64,000 nt of DNA from Brassica napus. Lineage: Eukaryota; Streptophyta; Magnoliopsida; Brassicales; Brassicaceae. The position numbers were made by a program, and so were the translations under genes. Within the stretch, counting starts at the first letter, position 1. Each line of letters starts with the position of its first letter. The notes below the pieces were generated by a model. It ran no database searches and had not been told where the DNA came from. It saw only the letters and a program-made list of their open reading frames with translations. The DNA lies in NCBI RefSeq assembly GCF_020379485.1, contig NC_063435.1, positions 1,860,001-1,924,000 of the forward strand, read 5' to 3'. Shown here piece by piece: positions 42,565 through 55,890 of the stretch.

Positions 42565-44288
42565 CAACTTGTTTCGTGTAAAAAAGGAAAGATAAGGATC
42601 TTCAACATATACGAAAATGATTTTTTATTTAAGATTTTATTAAAAGCAAAATCTCAGCTTGATGCTCAAGATAAAACAAAAAAGTAAACTAGATTTGCAT
42701 TGATGGCATTAACCGCTAATTAAGCTGTAAATATATATTTTGAACTCCTATTTTTGAAATCCTTTGCTTTTATGGAACTTTTTATGTAATATCAAAAGGG
42801 AAAATCTTCTAAAAGAATAATACATTTAATACATTTAATTTAAATAGATATTTTTATAAATCAAAAGGGAAAAGCTGTAAATATCAAAAGGGAAAATCTT
42901 CTAAAACACTACAAAATAAGTTTTCTATAACTAAATAGTTCAAAGACAAAAATTATTAAATAGATTTCATTAAAGAGTAAAAAGATTAAGTTACTTTTAA
43001 AGAATGATACATTTAATTTAAATAGATATTTTTTAAAAAATATATTAGAATTTATTATTTTATACATAAATCCTAAAATCCTAAAATCTAGATCCTAAAT
43101 CTTAATCTCCAAACCCTTTACCACTTTTAAACTCTTATTATATTGTTTTATGATATAAAAATAAAATGAAAACATTTAAAATAATATAAAATATAATGAG
43201 AAATAAATTATTTAGATAGATATTTAGATTCTAACAATAATATAAAATTTTATACAACGTAATTTTATAATTATATATATAGTTAGTTAATCTAAAATTA
43301 AATTAAAATTTAAAGCTCGGTTGAACCGGTTGGACCGGTCTGACCATTAATCCATTTACAATGCCTAGTCAATGTCCGGTCCGGTTTTCAAAACATTGTA
43401 CTTATGGATTATTTATGGTTTTATGTTTGACATGTAATTCTATATTGTTTTAAATAGGACTTTGGATGCTTTAAATTGGATTAGTAATTTGAACGACTTT
43501 AAAAGATTTGTATATGAGAAATTAATTTCAAATTACTAAATTTTAATAATTTAACTTGTTTTGTAGTTGTGGGTACATCGGTTGTAGCTATAAACTTATT
43601 AATGTAGACTTTTTTCGAGAGATTTTTGCTATAGTTCAATTTGTTATAGTTTTAAGCTACATGTTTTGAATATTTTAAAATAAAATATGTAAATATGTGA
43701 TGTATATATAAAATAATTGTTTTTATCAATTAAAATAATTTATATTATTTTTTTATAAATTATCAAACTTTATTGTTATTTAAAATATGATATGTAACTA
43801 ATATTTATGTTATTGTAAATATTTCAATAATTAAAAAACACCCAAAATTAAATGAATATTTATAAATATATATTATGATTATCTAATTAAGTTTATATTA
43901 TAGATAACTTTTTTTATTTTACAGATTCTACAGTTTATTTCTAAAATATATAAGAAAAAACTTTGTTTTATTTTTTTTGCTATAACTTTAAAAATAAAAT
44001 TAAAGTATAATTCTAAAAATAAAGCTAAAGCTTGATTGATAAACATTAATAGAAACTTAATGTATACTTTAACTTTTAAAAATAAAAGTACACATGACTA
44101 GTAAAATTTAGTGATTTAAAAATAAATAAAAAACTAAAGTATGGAGATAAAGCGCAACTAATAGTCTTAACAAAATTTCTCAACGCTTGGTCAATTTTAC
44201 TATCTATAGTTCTTGTTATTACCGGTTTATTACAGGGAGAATTTGATTCTGCAGAGAAAAAACACACACACACACACAAATAATTTTA
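42565..44288. other. AT-rich spacer
   Basis: Extremely AT-rich and without a credible gene. It has a short block of ATCCTAAAATC repeats near 43071-43100 and a CCGGT-rich patch (GAACCGGTTGGACCGGTCTG) near 43324. A CA microsatellite lies at about 44263-44278, just 3' of seipin. Confidence 0.4.
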
Positions 44289-46920
44289 TTACAATATATA
44301 AATTTCCTGCGTCGTGGTGAAATTTCGTCGACGAGGCTTGTTTCTTCTTTCCCTCAATCTTCTTCCCGCTACTTCCTCTTGGACTACTCTGATCTCTGTG
44401 TTTTGGTCTTCCACAACGGTTCTTGAAATAACGTAAGGGAACAAGAACGGTCTAAAACACCATAGAAGAGCGATTAGGATAGGGACAAAAAGATACATTG
44501 AAGTCCAGACGCAAAGAGTCCATTTCCAATTATAAGCCATTCGTTTAGTCCATGGAGGTTTCGAATTTATGACAATCTCAGCTTCATATAACTGAGGCAA
44601 TAACCGAGTCTGTGCACGTGGAATCAGAGTCACCCTCACGGTTTTTGTTCTTGTCCCTTTCTCTTGGTGCATTAACGCATCTATTCTCATTGTTTGTGCT
44701 TCGTTTGCTATTCCGGCAACAAGTGGAACACTCATCACGAATGTTCGTGCAAGTCTTATGGGTTGGCTTCTGAACCGTAACATGCAAGGTTGGCTTGATC
44801 TTGCTATTATCTCGCCTTTCAGTGATAGAAGCTCTACTTTTAACTGTCCATGGAACATACAAGAAACAGTAAGCGTGTTTACATAAAACATACTGCTTAT
44901 GCCGGTCTAACATTTTAAATGCTCTAATCAAATTTTTAGCAATGGACTTTTTTATGTTTTAATCTAATACTAGGTTAAGAACTGCGCCTTGCGCGGGATG
45001 AACATTATATATAAATTATTTTTAAGTATTATATATTTTTTACATATTATGAAATAATAAATATATATTGAATAATTAAAAGTTTAGTAACTATTACGTA
45101 TATAATTAAATTGATACAAATACTTAAATAAATTTTATTAATCGAGACAAACATTTTTTATATTTTATATAGTATAAAATTAAGTTTAAATGATATTAAC
45201 ATATATATAGTATATTTTTAATATTGTCATCTGTTAAAAAATATTTTATACTCATATTATTTTTGATCATTTGTATTTATTTATAACAATTTTTTTTTAA
45301 ATCAATGATAACAATAAAACATTTGTGAGATGTTTAATAGTTTTAGTAATTTATAATTTTAAAAACATTCAATTAAAAGTTTAAAATCTAAATATTAAGT
45401 TGTTAATAATTGTCAAAATGTTTATCAAAAAATTTCAAAGCAAATTCAAAATTAAAATACTTATGTATTTTATATGGTATATAATTTATTTTTTAAAAAA
45501 TATTAATATACATATATATATATAATATTTATTACATGATATTTTATACTTATGTAATTTCATAATCATTTGTATCTTGTTATAACATAAATTTTAAACC
45601 ATGGATCAAAAAAATTTCAATGTGAGATTTTTAACAACTTTAGTAATTTATATTCGTTTTTAAAAATTCAAAATATAACATATAGAAAAAAATCTAAATT
45701 TTTTGTTATATAGTTAATGTGGTTGTTTAATTTATTTTAATAAGTTAAAATTAAAAAAAAAATGATAGAGAATAGACTAATTTTTATCGAATCTTTATTA
45801 TTCAAAATCATTAATTATCATATATACTTTAACCACATTAGGTAATTCCGTGATTTTTATTTAAGGAAACAATGAAGAAAATTTATGATTAATTCATGGT
45901 TAGTTTAATAAAAAACTTATTATATATTTATATGGACCAACATATTTTTCTAAGGATTCTAAAAATGATTGTGGTGATGACATGTGGCTACAAAATATGT
46001 TGTAATGCTTCTCTTTTAATATATAGGGGATTATATGTATATGATATAATATATATTAAAAATTTATGAAATTTATAATATAATTGGTGAAGATAATTTT
46101 ATGAAGCTAATCGTATATCTAAAATATTAGTCATTGTTCATTATAGTCAATCATAAGTTACTAAAATCAAAAAAAAAAAGTTACTAAAATCATTTGTTCA
46201 TATGAAATTTTACCTTTAAGATAATTATTATTTAGTAGTATACTTTCTCAAAATGTTTATTAGTAAAAGTTTCAAATAATGCTAAAAATTCTTATAAACT
46301 ATACTCTCAATAATTACTAAAAAGTTCTTAATATAATCAATCACTTGGTGGATTGCTTTCTGAACCGGTCTTGGTTACTAGTTATAATTTACATGTACCT
46401 GAAATAATCCGATTCGTCGGTTGAGATCAGATTCAGGCATCCAGAGAACTAAAGAGACATGAACCTTATGTCCAAGGGGAACACCAAACGGTCTCTTCTT
46501 CTTGCCCAAACTAAAAACCGCACTTGGGTTATCTTCAGTGTAATCGAAAAACAATCTTTCTCTCACAACCACAGGCTTTTCTACATACAAACTCACAATC
46601 CCGACACCTAACACAACCGCCAAAATCATAGCCGCCACCATTATCGCCGACACGTGGCATGCGCCCATTACACCAAACCACGTCCTCCTAACAACCCTCG
46701 CGGCACCACCCTTGATCCTTGATGGAGCACGTTTAACCGTATTTTCTGCTACGGAGATGGCAGCTGCTGCGCGGCGGTATGAGCGGTAGATGAGGAAGAG
46801 TGGTGAGGTTAAGACCACGAGTGCGTTGTAGATGAGATCGGCTTGGATGTCGACAAGAATCATGAACCAATCGGCTCGTAACGGGTCAGGAATCTTGAGT
46901 TCTATGTCTACTTCTTCCAT
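44289..46920 (-). CDS. SEIPIN1: Seipin, lipid-droplet biogenesis protein
   Basis: Integral ER protein that organises lipid-droplet formation at ER contact sites. Two exons, 46399-46920 and 44289-44843, give 358 residues. There is an N-terminal hydrophobic stretch (LIYNALVVLTSPLFLIYRSY), a transmembrane segment (IMVAAMILAVVLGVGIVSLY), the lumenal seipin domain (KVHVSLVLWMPESDLNRRIG through RTFVMSVPLVAGIANEAQTM) and a second transmembrane segment (MYLFVPILIALLWCFRPFLF). The tail is basic (RRLRERRNKPRRRNF). The intron of 1.56 kb is mostly a Helitron. Both exons look intact. Confidence 0.92.
44970..46030 (-). mobile_element. Non-autonomous Helitron in the seipin intron
   Basis: Read on the minus strand it begins TCCCCTATATATTAAAAGAG (46030 downward) and ends with a hairpin CCGCGCAAGGCGC, a short spacer and CTAG at 44973-44970. 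It sits between host A and T with no target duplication, as Helitrons do. No Rep/helicase gene. It fills 1061 of the 1555 intron bases. Confidence 0.8.
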
Positions 46921-47977
46921 TGTTTGGTTTTCTCACAATTTTTGTTTGAGGGATTCAAGAATCAAGATTCTCACTGTTTCTCTTAACGACATGAAATAGA
47001 CAAACGTCGCTGTTTACTAAATTATTAGTTTTTCTTTCATCTGCATGAGAAAATGAAACGTGTTGGCTCGTGTTCTTGAATACTGCCACGTTGTTTCAAT
47101 GAGATCATACTGAATGTACCGGAAGAGATGAGCACGAACGAATAATAGAAACCACATCGGTATATTACTTTATCCAAAAGTGTTGGATCTGGATTTTAGT
47201 TGTATTGTCAGCGACTTTGTTTTCATGAATAACCTATGTTAATTTCATGTATGTATAAACAAAAATATATGATAATTACTACATAGTAATTATTTGGTAG
47301 ACTAACTTTTTTTCTAGGCAAGGTATAGTGATATTTTGTAATCTGATACTATTGCTTTAGTGTAGTTTTTGTCAATTGCCCATATGATGATCATACTGAA
47401 CTGAAAATAAATTAGTCCAAACTACTCGATGACAATCTAGTAACAGGATCTCAACATACTCTATCGTATAGTCAGTGGATACGAATTTATTACTTAATGT
47501 ACGGTCATTCAAAATTTCAAATATTCGAAAAATGCATATGTGAGCTGCATCTATTCCTAAAGATTATTTTAGATTTTTCATAAGTTGGAGTATTATTAAA
47601 AAATCAACGCATGCAATAACTTTTACTAAATATAGCTAATTTTCCTTTTTTTTTGTCAACCAATTTTCCTAGTTAATTATAAGAGTCCAATAACTTATAA
47701 TGTATTGTGATATTATAAAAAAAACAAATATTACTGTATGTTGTGCAGACCTGAAATTTAATATTCGATATCCATTATTCGATCAAGATTTTTTCCGATC
47801 TGATTTGAAAAGTGGATGTTCAGAAAATTCGGACTCGGATTCGAATAGTGATTTTGAGGATATGGCAGATCAGGATACAGATCCGAATTTAGATAGTGAA
47901 ATTTTAAATCCAGATATCCAGATCCATATCAGACCTATTATATATTTTTAAAATATTCTTCTGTAACAAAAAAGTTA
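46921..47977. other. Spacer upstream of seipin
   Basis: Seipin promoter side, then AT-rich DNA. A stretch with repeated GGATTCGGAT/CCAGATATCC-type words (about 47760-47930) looks like worn repeat sequence; the open frame across it is not convincing. Confidence 0.4.
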
Positions 47978-48494
47978 GAGAAAAAGACTAGGATAGCACC
48001 AAACCAAGTTTATGTTCCCAAAGTAGCACTCAAGGTTCAAAGTCACAAAAATAGGTTTCATTAAAGAGGTAAATATACACTTATACCCCTTGGGTTAATT
48101 AATCCAAACCTTAGGGTTTAGAGTTAAAGGGTGGGGTTTTGGAATTAGGGTTTAAAATTTTATTAAAAAAAAATATTAAAATAAAAAATAAAAATTTTAA
48201 AAACAGTTTTAAAAAGTATTTTTAAATTATAAAAAGAAAATTTGAAAAAAAAAAAAAATTTCGAAAAAAAAAAATTATAAAAATTTCGAATCTGAAAACA
48301 TATAATCTGAAACTATAAAAAAAATCTTTTTTTCATTTTTTTAATTTTTATTTATTTTTGTTTGTTTATTTAATTTTAAATCAAGGGTATTAGGAATATT
48401 TTACCCTTTAATGAATGTCATTTTTGTGACTTTCTCCTTCTAGTGCTATTTTTGAGACATAAACTTCAAAAGGTGCTATTATTGACAATTGCCC
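47978..48494. mobile_element. Mutator-like MITE, 517 bp
   Basis: A 9-bp target duplication AAAAAGTTA (47969-47977 and 48495-48503). Long degenerate inverted repeats of about 80 bp share AATAGCACC, AAGTTTATGT, TAGCACT and AAAGTCACAAAAAT. The interior has TTAGGGTTT/GGGTTTTGG words and poly(A/T). There is no transposase. Confidence 0.82.
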
Positions 48495-48577
48495 AAAAAG
48501 TTATTATCATTGTTATAATTAAAAAGAAGAACAAATCGATTAAAACGAATATGAGCAAAAGTCTTATTGTGGACCCC

Positions 48578-48926
48578 AGTGCCGTGCGAAGAGTTTTAGG
48601 GGTCTAAGGCAAGTTTTAAAAATAAATTTATTTACAACTGTAATGAAAATAATTTTTTAATATGATATATTATTTTTACCAAATACACAAGTCTAATATT
48701 GTAAAAGAATAAGTTTATAACGTAAATATGTTATATTATGTCATATAGAAAAAAATACATGAATTCAAAAAATGAATTAATTAATTTTTGTAGAAATGTT
48801 TTTTTTTAAATAAGTCTAAACCACTATACTAGAAATTATTTTAAATTTTGAGGCCCTAAAAATAGTCATATTAATCGAGGACCTGAGACGAATGCCTTTT
48901 TCAATACACTGTAGGTACGCCTCTGG
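48578..48926. mobile_element. hAT-like miniature element, 349 bp
   Basis: An 8-bp duplication TGGACCCC at 48570-48577 and 48927-48934. The ends AGTGCCGTGCG and, inverted, AGAGGCGTACC are imperfect inverted repeats when read from the shared CC border. Non-coding. Confidence 0.7.
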
Positions 48927-49142
48927 TGGACCCCCTACTGCACTCGACAAAGACCTTTGACAAAACAAAACAAAATACTATTATTATTTTCATTATTTTT
49001 GATACTTTTAAACGAGGATAAATAATCTCGCATCGATCCCCCGTCGCCTCCAAATCCTCGTCTCTCCAAAATCAAACAAATCAAGGTTAGGGTCACCATC
49101 TCCCCCGCCCCCTTTTGATCCTCTCGTATCCGCCAATCGACG

Positions 49143-49151
49143 ATGACGGGC

Positions 49152-49184
<33 letters not shown>

Positions 49185-49454
49185 CTCCAGGCGAAAGCCG
49201 ACGCAGCGTTGACCAACAGAGGCGGAGGCAAAGCGGGGCTGGCCGACAGGACCGGTACGGAAAAGGGTGGTCACGCGAAGTACGAGTGTCCGCACTGCAA
49301 GATCACGGCGCCGGATCTGAAGACGATGCAGATCCATCACGAATCGAAGCATCCGAAGCTGCCTTACGAGGAGCCGAAGAATCTCCACGAGGCTCTTGCT
49401 GCTCCTGAATCGTCCAAACCGAAACCTGGAATCAGAGGAAGCCTCAAGAAGTGA
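49143..49454 (+). CDS. Small C2H2 zinc-finger protein, MBS type
   Basis: 103 residues, single exon, start at ATG 49143. The basic start (MTGKAKPKKHTAKELQAKAD) is followed by one zinc finger: YECPHCKITAPDLKTMQIHH, then SKHPK. This matches the METHYLENE BLUE SENSITIVITY family, small proteins needed for singlet-oxygen signalling from the chloroplast to the nucleus. I identify it as the At5g16470-like member from position and sequence. It is conserved from algae to plants and strongly GC-biased against its AT-rich surroundings. Confidence 0.88.
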
Positions 49455-50786
49455 TGATCTGTGTGATTGTGTGTTGTATTGAAGTTATGTAATAAAAAGG
49501 ATGTCATCTTCAAGTTGTTGATGTGGGAATATAGCAATGATGCTATCATATAAGAATTTAACTGAGAGCCTGATCTCTGATGATGATGATATTTTCTTAT
49601 AAAAGTTGTGTTTCTAACTTATGGTTCTTAATATTTTCATTATCTGCAAATTCTATCCTCTGGCTTTGGTTCTGATCAAAATGTTAGCTTAAACCAATTC
49701 TTTTTGGTGAAATCTTCGAGGAATTTGAGGAAGAAAGAAAGTTTTAGAGACGATCATGTTAAAACCAAACAGGAGATTAGTTAGCACATTGTTTTGAATG
49801 ATGTCTGAAAAGTTTGGATAGAAACATATCGTTTGTGTTTTTTGTCTTTTAATGGCCGGGACTTGCTTTTGCTTCTTTTTTAAGCTTTCAAAGCATCTGG
49901 ACTATTAACGTAGATGCGTTCTTAGATTTATTTTCATTAAAAAATGGAAATGAGAGAATCTAGTTCTCATTGTGATTTGTGCAGCTTTAGGATCCATCCA
50001 CATGCGCTGCTTTATTTTTCTGAATCGAATCTAACTGAAAATGGAGTAAGATTACATATTATTATTATCTGATATTTGGACGAGTTGAGAAAAATCAGAA
50101 TCAATGGGGGTACGTACAGCTTTTGTTGGTGATAAGGAGCGAACCTACGTGCGTGTATAAGAGGGTGGCACTTGCCCCCATGAAAACTTCAAAGTTTTTG
50201 TGATGTGCCTAAATTTTAGATGTTTTCTCTTACTAAAAAATACATATTGATCTTACATTTATATTTATACATGATTTGCCCCCACCAGGATTTTAGGCTA
50301 CATCCGCCACTGCGTTTCGTTTTCATTTTGATTAGTTAGTTGTTATTCTTTTGGCTGGAAAACACTCCATTGGCCTCTAAATTATTGATGGGCCTATTAT
50401 CGCTTTTATCTTTTGGGCTATGATGGGCCTATCGTTAGGCTAACTATTAAACCAGGCTTCAAGGCTTTTAATGGGCTTTTATGCTAAATTGTCTCTCTCT
50501 ATTCGTCAATGTGTCTCGCAAGAGGCCAAGCTTACACGAAGAAGCCTGAGAGCCGATTGACACGACGCGACATAGCAGGAGGAATCTTACTTGTTCTCCA
50601 ATTCCCTCGTCGCTTAAAGTTTTCGTAATTGCTGGACAGATTCAAGGTGAAAGGTGAGAGCCCATTCTCAACATAAGCTTCTTTTTTTTTTTTTTTCAAG
50701 TGAGAGATTTGGAGAATTAGAATAGTCTTTTGATTCTCATATGTTTGAAGATTAAAGATCTAATTTTGGGTTGATTAGATTGAGAG
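49455..50786. other. Spacer with hAT-like fragments
   Basis: 3' UTR of the zinc-finger gene, then spacer. Near 50294-50314 the sequence GGCTACATCCGCCACTG resembles a hAT-type terminus seen in many crucifer repeats, preceded by a CTTGCCCCCATGAAAAC block at about 50173; the left border is unclear. The last 200 bp are the likely 5' UTR, with an intron, of the next gene. Confidence 0.45.
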
Positions 50787-51451
50787 ATGAATGATGAATC
50801 GGTGAAGGTGAGTAAAGAGGAGGAGGAAGAATATGTTCTGATGGATCTTGATGATGTTTCCAGACACATTGACATCCCACCAGACGCTCCTTACACTCTA
50901 TCAGTTACTTTCAAACTCTCTTATTTACTTATGAACTTCTTTTGTCTTAGGGGATATATATTATTATTATATAATAAGTTGTTTTGTCTTTGGTTTTAAT
51001 AATGCTATACAGGGTTTGGATACTTTGAATCCCATATTGACCATTGATGGGAAAATCAAGCTGGTTAGTCTTTAACTTCCAATCATTAAATGATTCTTCT
51101 TCTTCATTAATTCGCTTTTGGATTTGATCTCTACTTCTTTTGGTTTTGTTTCCAAATAAAAGGTTGGAGAATACTTGGAGACAATTGGTACATGTCTTGC
51201 TTTCTCTGATAAGGGTAATGCTCACTCACCTTTCCTCTCAAAACATTCTAAACATCATATTGTCTGTGGCCCTTAAAAAGAAACATGTTTTTGAACATTT
51301 GTTCCAAATACCTTGGTTTTCAGAAGTTGCAGCAGCTGAATATCAGACACCACGCAAGACTGTCGAGCCTGTTGCCAAGATCCACAAGATTCTTAAGTTT
51401 AGGCTAGCATTAGATAATGACGATGGAGAAACAAGACCAACCACCTTGTAA
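50787..51451 (+). CDS. TFIIIC subunit 6 (tau55/GTF3C6-like)
   Basis: Exons 50787-50903, 51013-51063, 51163-51214 and 51324-51451 give 115 residues. The TFIIIC_sub6 domain is clear: EEYVLMDLDDVSRHIDIPPD, then GLDTLNPILTIDGKIKLVGE and YLETIGTCLAFSDKE. TFIIIC binds A and B boxes of tRNA genes and recruits TFIIIB and RNA polymerase III in the nucleus. The protein is short, as expected for this subunit in plants. The stop follows TTL. It appears intact. Confidence 0.85.
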
Positions 51452-51754
51452 ACAAGGTCTTTCTAGTTTAAATAGCGTTATGTTAAGTGAAAGAGAGTGT
51501 TTTAAGTTTTCTGTTGACTTATTGAATCATAATTAACAAAACAATAGTGACATACTGACATGTGTTGTTCTTTTCTTAAGAATCCATCTGTAACTTTCCC
51601 TGGCTCTTAAAAAAAAGACAAAATCAAATCCTCTGTTTTTCTCAAGGTTTTAACAACTAATTCTAAACTCAAAAGAATCATCATCATCATCACAACAGAT
51701 GTAAAGAATCAATATCTAGAAGAAAAAAAAATCAATTCGATTTGAAGCGTCTTG

Positions 51755-53019
<1,265 letters not shown>

Positions 53020-53320
53020 TTATTAGTTCTTCGTTGGATCCCTCTGTGAGGTTTGGTTTTTGGATTTTAATCAGGGAATGTTTGTTTTCTCTGTTATCTT
53101 CCAGATTGTGACACGTGTCACATCCTACGCTGTTCTGTAGTCGCTGTTTAACAAATTCCCACGAATCTATTTGACTGTAAGAAAGTCAATATTTAGTTTT
53201 TTCTTTTTCTTTCTGTTAACTTGTTTTCCGCAGATTCGATTAAGGCCCCCACAAGTCATTGTTAGTTTAGGAATCAACGGTTTATTATTTAAGAGGAATT
53301 TGGTAGAATCTTAAATATTA

Positions 53321-53574
53321 CTCCTTCTATTTTAAAATAGTACATATTTTAAAATATTCACATAATTATATAACTTATTAATTTAGTTGTAAATGTACAA
53401 AATTTTGATTATTTATTTTTATAATTCTAAACCAATAAAAATCAATAATACAATTATTTTTTTAAAAACAATTAGAGCTAATCATTATTAATTGATAAAA
53501 ACACATAAAAATATACAAAGTATCTTTCTGAAATAATTTATTTTCTTAAAATATCAATAAAATCGAGGAAGGAA
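53321..53574. mobile_element. Degenerate Stowaway-like MITE, 254 bp
   Basis: CTCCTTCTATTTTAAAATA on the left and GAGGAAGGAA on the right, TA on both flanks. It is probably an older relative of the element at 41389-41633. Confidence 0.55.
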
Positions 53575-54066
53575 TAGTTGATTTTAAAGAATTTTAAATC
53601 ATCCTTAGTGTCATAAATAACAATAGTAAAATTGCAAAACAAAAATAATGATGATCTGTGTGATTTTATCTTATAACTAATGATTGTATTCTACTTAAAT
53701 ATACTAAAATATTCATATAATTAGTTTATACAAAATGAAAACCGTATCCACAAAATATATAACCACTATATATACTTCAGTAATAACAAGATATATATAT
53801 ACGGCGTATCATATAATGTATCATCATCATAGATCAGATATTCATCATATGTATCAAAATATGTCTAGATCCTTGTACAGAACATATGATAAATTATAAA
53901 GTGTGATGAAGAAGAGGATTAACGACGTCTTGTTTTGTAGCGGCGGCGGCGGCTGCAAGCAGCTCCGGCGGTATGAAATCTTCCCATCCTTTACCTGGAC
54001 CTGCAACCGCGGTTAAACCGCTTTCCCAACCGATATGCGATACATGTTTTACGTTTGTAGGAACGC

Positions 54067-55750
54067 CACTACAAGAAAAAGGTTAAATTACATCAGATAA
54101 ATAGTATCACAAAAAGAACCGATACTTGTTTAAATTACTTATTTAGTAAATGATACAAAATATATTATTAAAGTCCACTAATAGTTTTATTCACTTGTTT
54201 AACATCATTTTAATAAAACTGGTATAAATCTATATTAATTCACATCATTTTAAGTAATTGACACAGTAATGTCGATTCACATCAATTATTTAACTGATGT
54301 TTTTGTAATTATCTATTAACATCAATTAAAAAAAGATGCAACATTTACATCAACAAAGAAAGTGACGTTAACTAAAATTATTTTTTTATCTATTGATGTT
54401 AATTACAAGTGTCGAGAACTTTTATCACTTGATTTGTGATTTATAGTTTTATATATTTTATTTGTTACTAGTAACAAATATTTCACGTTGAAAATATCCC
54501 TAGAATTTCTCCTTCTTCACGTTCTCTATCATGTTTCTCTAACTGCTCAATCATCATTTAAACCCATTTTTATTTTCATGATAAGCTATATTTTTTCTCC
54601 CTCACTCTCTCTGTATAAAAAACATGTTCACGGTGAAACATGTGGTTCATCACCTAGCAATACCAAGACGGTGATCTGCCTTTGTCACTTTGACTAAGAT
54701 AAGTTCACAGTTTTTCTTTTAATTTGGATCTTATAATTGTGTTTGTGCTTCATTGTTGTTTTTGAATTATGTATAAATGTACAAACATTAACTTTGATTC
54801 TCTTCATATCAGTTCTTCCTGAAAACAAGTTATATTCATTTACGTTAGCAAGTGATAAAAGTAACGATAAGAAGTCATTCTCAAATGGGGAATCTGTGTT
54901 TGTTTCAATACGTTTTATTGTAACACAATTATAAAATGATCAATCTTTTATTATTGTTTTGCAGAATATGAGTTATAGCAGACAAAGAAAAAGATTCATT
55001 GGAAGGAGTTTGAGAGAAGCACATATGCAGTTATATAATGTGGCTGATGGAGAATTCTTCACTGAATCTAGTCGATTGAACTGATTCAGCTTCACGCTAC
55101 CAACGAAAATCCAAGATGAATACAGATAAAGAGAACGAGAAAAAAAAAAAGGAAAAAGAAGAATCACAACTGAAGAAATCCTCATGATTAATTTTGTTAA
55201 CTATTTTTTTTCTTCTGAAAGTTCATCATTTTTTTTTCCAGTTATTTTGCTTCTCTGTATATTTTTTTTTGTCAGAATTTATTTCGATGGATCAAAGAAA
55301 TAATGTAAAATGATTTTATTTGATTTATCCATTATTATTATTTATCATCAATTATGTAGAAACGAAAATAATGGTTAAATAATAATTATAAATGATATAA
55401 TTAGCTATTAAATCATTTAAAAATCTGAAACTAATTTAGCTTCAGTTATTAATAAATGATATAAATAATTAAAATCAATTGTTTTAATTGATGTCAATAC
55501 TTACATCATTTTAAGAACTAATGTAAACTTAATATCATTTCTTATAATTGATACTACATATTAGCATCATTTACAGTAATTGATGTAAATAATTTATACT
55601 TTTGTATCAGTTATTAATAGATTGATGCAAATTATTTGCATCACCACTTTCAGAGTCATATATTTAAGTGATGTAAAATGTTTTTACATCATTTATAACT
55701 AATACAAATAAATAAAATAAATGATGTTAAATGATCATTATTTTGTAGTG
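54067..55750. mobile_element. Non-autonomous CACTA (En/Spm-like) element, 1.68 kb
   Basis: The ends are CACTACAAGAAAAAGG on the left and, inverted, CACTACAAAATAATG on the right. A 3-bp target duplication CGC lies at 54064-54066 and 55751-55753. The subterminal zones, several hundred bases at each end, are full of short ATTGATGTAAAT and ACATCATTTA-type repeats in both orientations, as expected for transposase binding sites. The middle (about 54480-55150) is non-repetitive, with no transposase. It lies in exon 3 of RIC4. Confidence 0.93.
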
Positions 55751-55890
55751 CGCCTATCTCCATTCCTCCATCTTCACTCTCTTCTTCTTCTTCTTTGTAA
55801 GCTACATTATTAATATCCAAAGTTTATACATGTACTTTTGACACTACGTATAAGGTACCATTATTATTGCGTGAAATATAATAAGTGGAG

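Noticed and set aside
47700..47951. 83-codon open frame with repeated Ser-Asp residues
   Set aside because: It coincides with degenerate repeat words, has no family resemblance and no splice context.
48120..48180. TTAGGGTTT-like words as an interstitial telomere repeat
   Set aside because: Only one or two imperfect words, part of a Mutator-like miniature element; no tandem array.
54488..54697. 69-codon open frame inside the CACTA element
   Set aside because: It has no similarity to transposase or host genes that I can see; kept only as part of the possible captured segment.
55885..55890. GTG start upstream of LINE ORF1
   Set aside because: It lies in the host target duplication, so it cannot be an element start; ATG 55891 or 55912 is more sensible.
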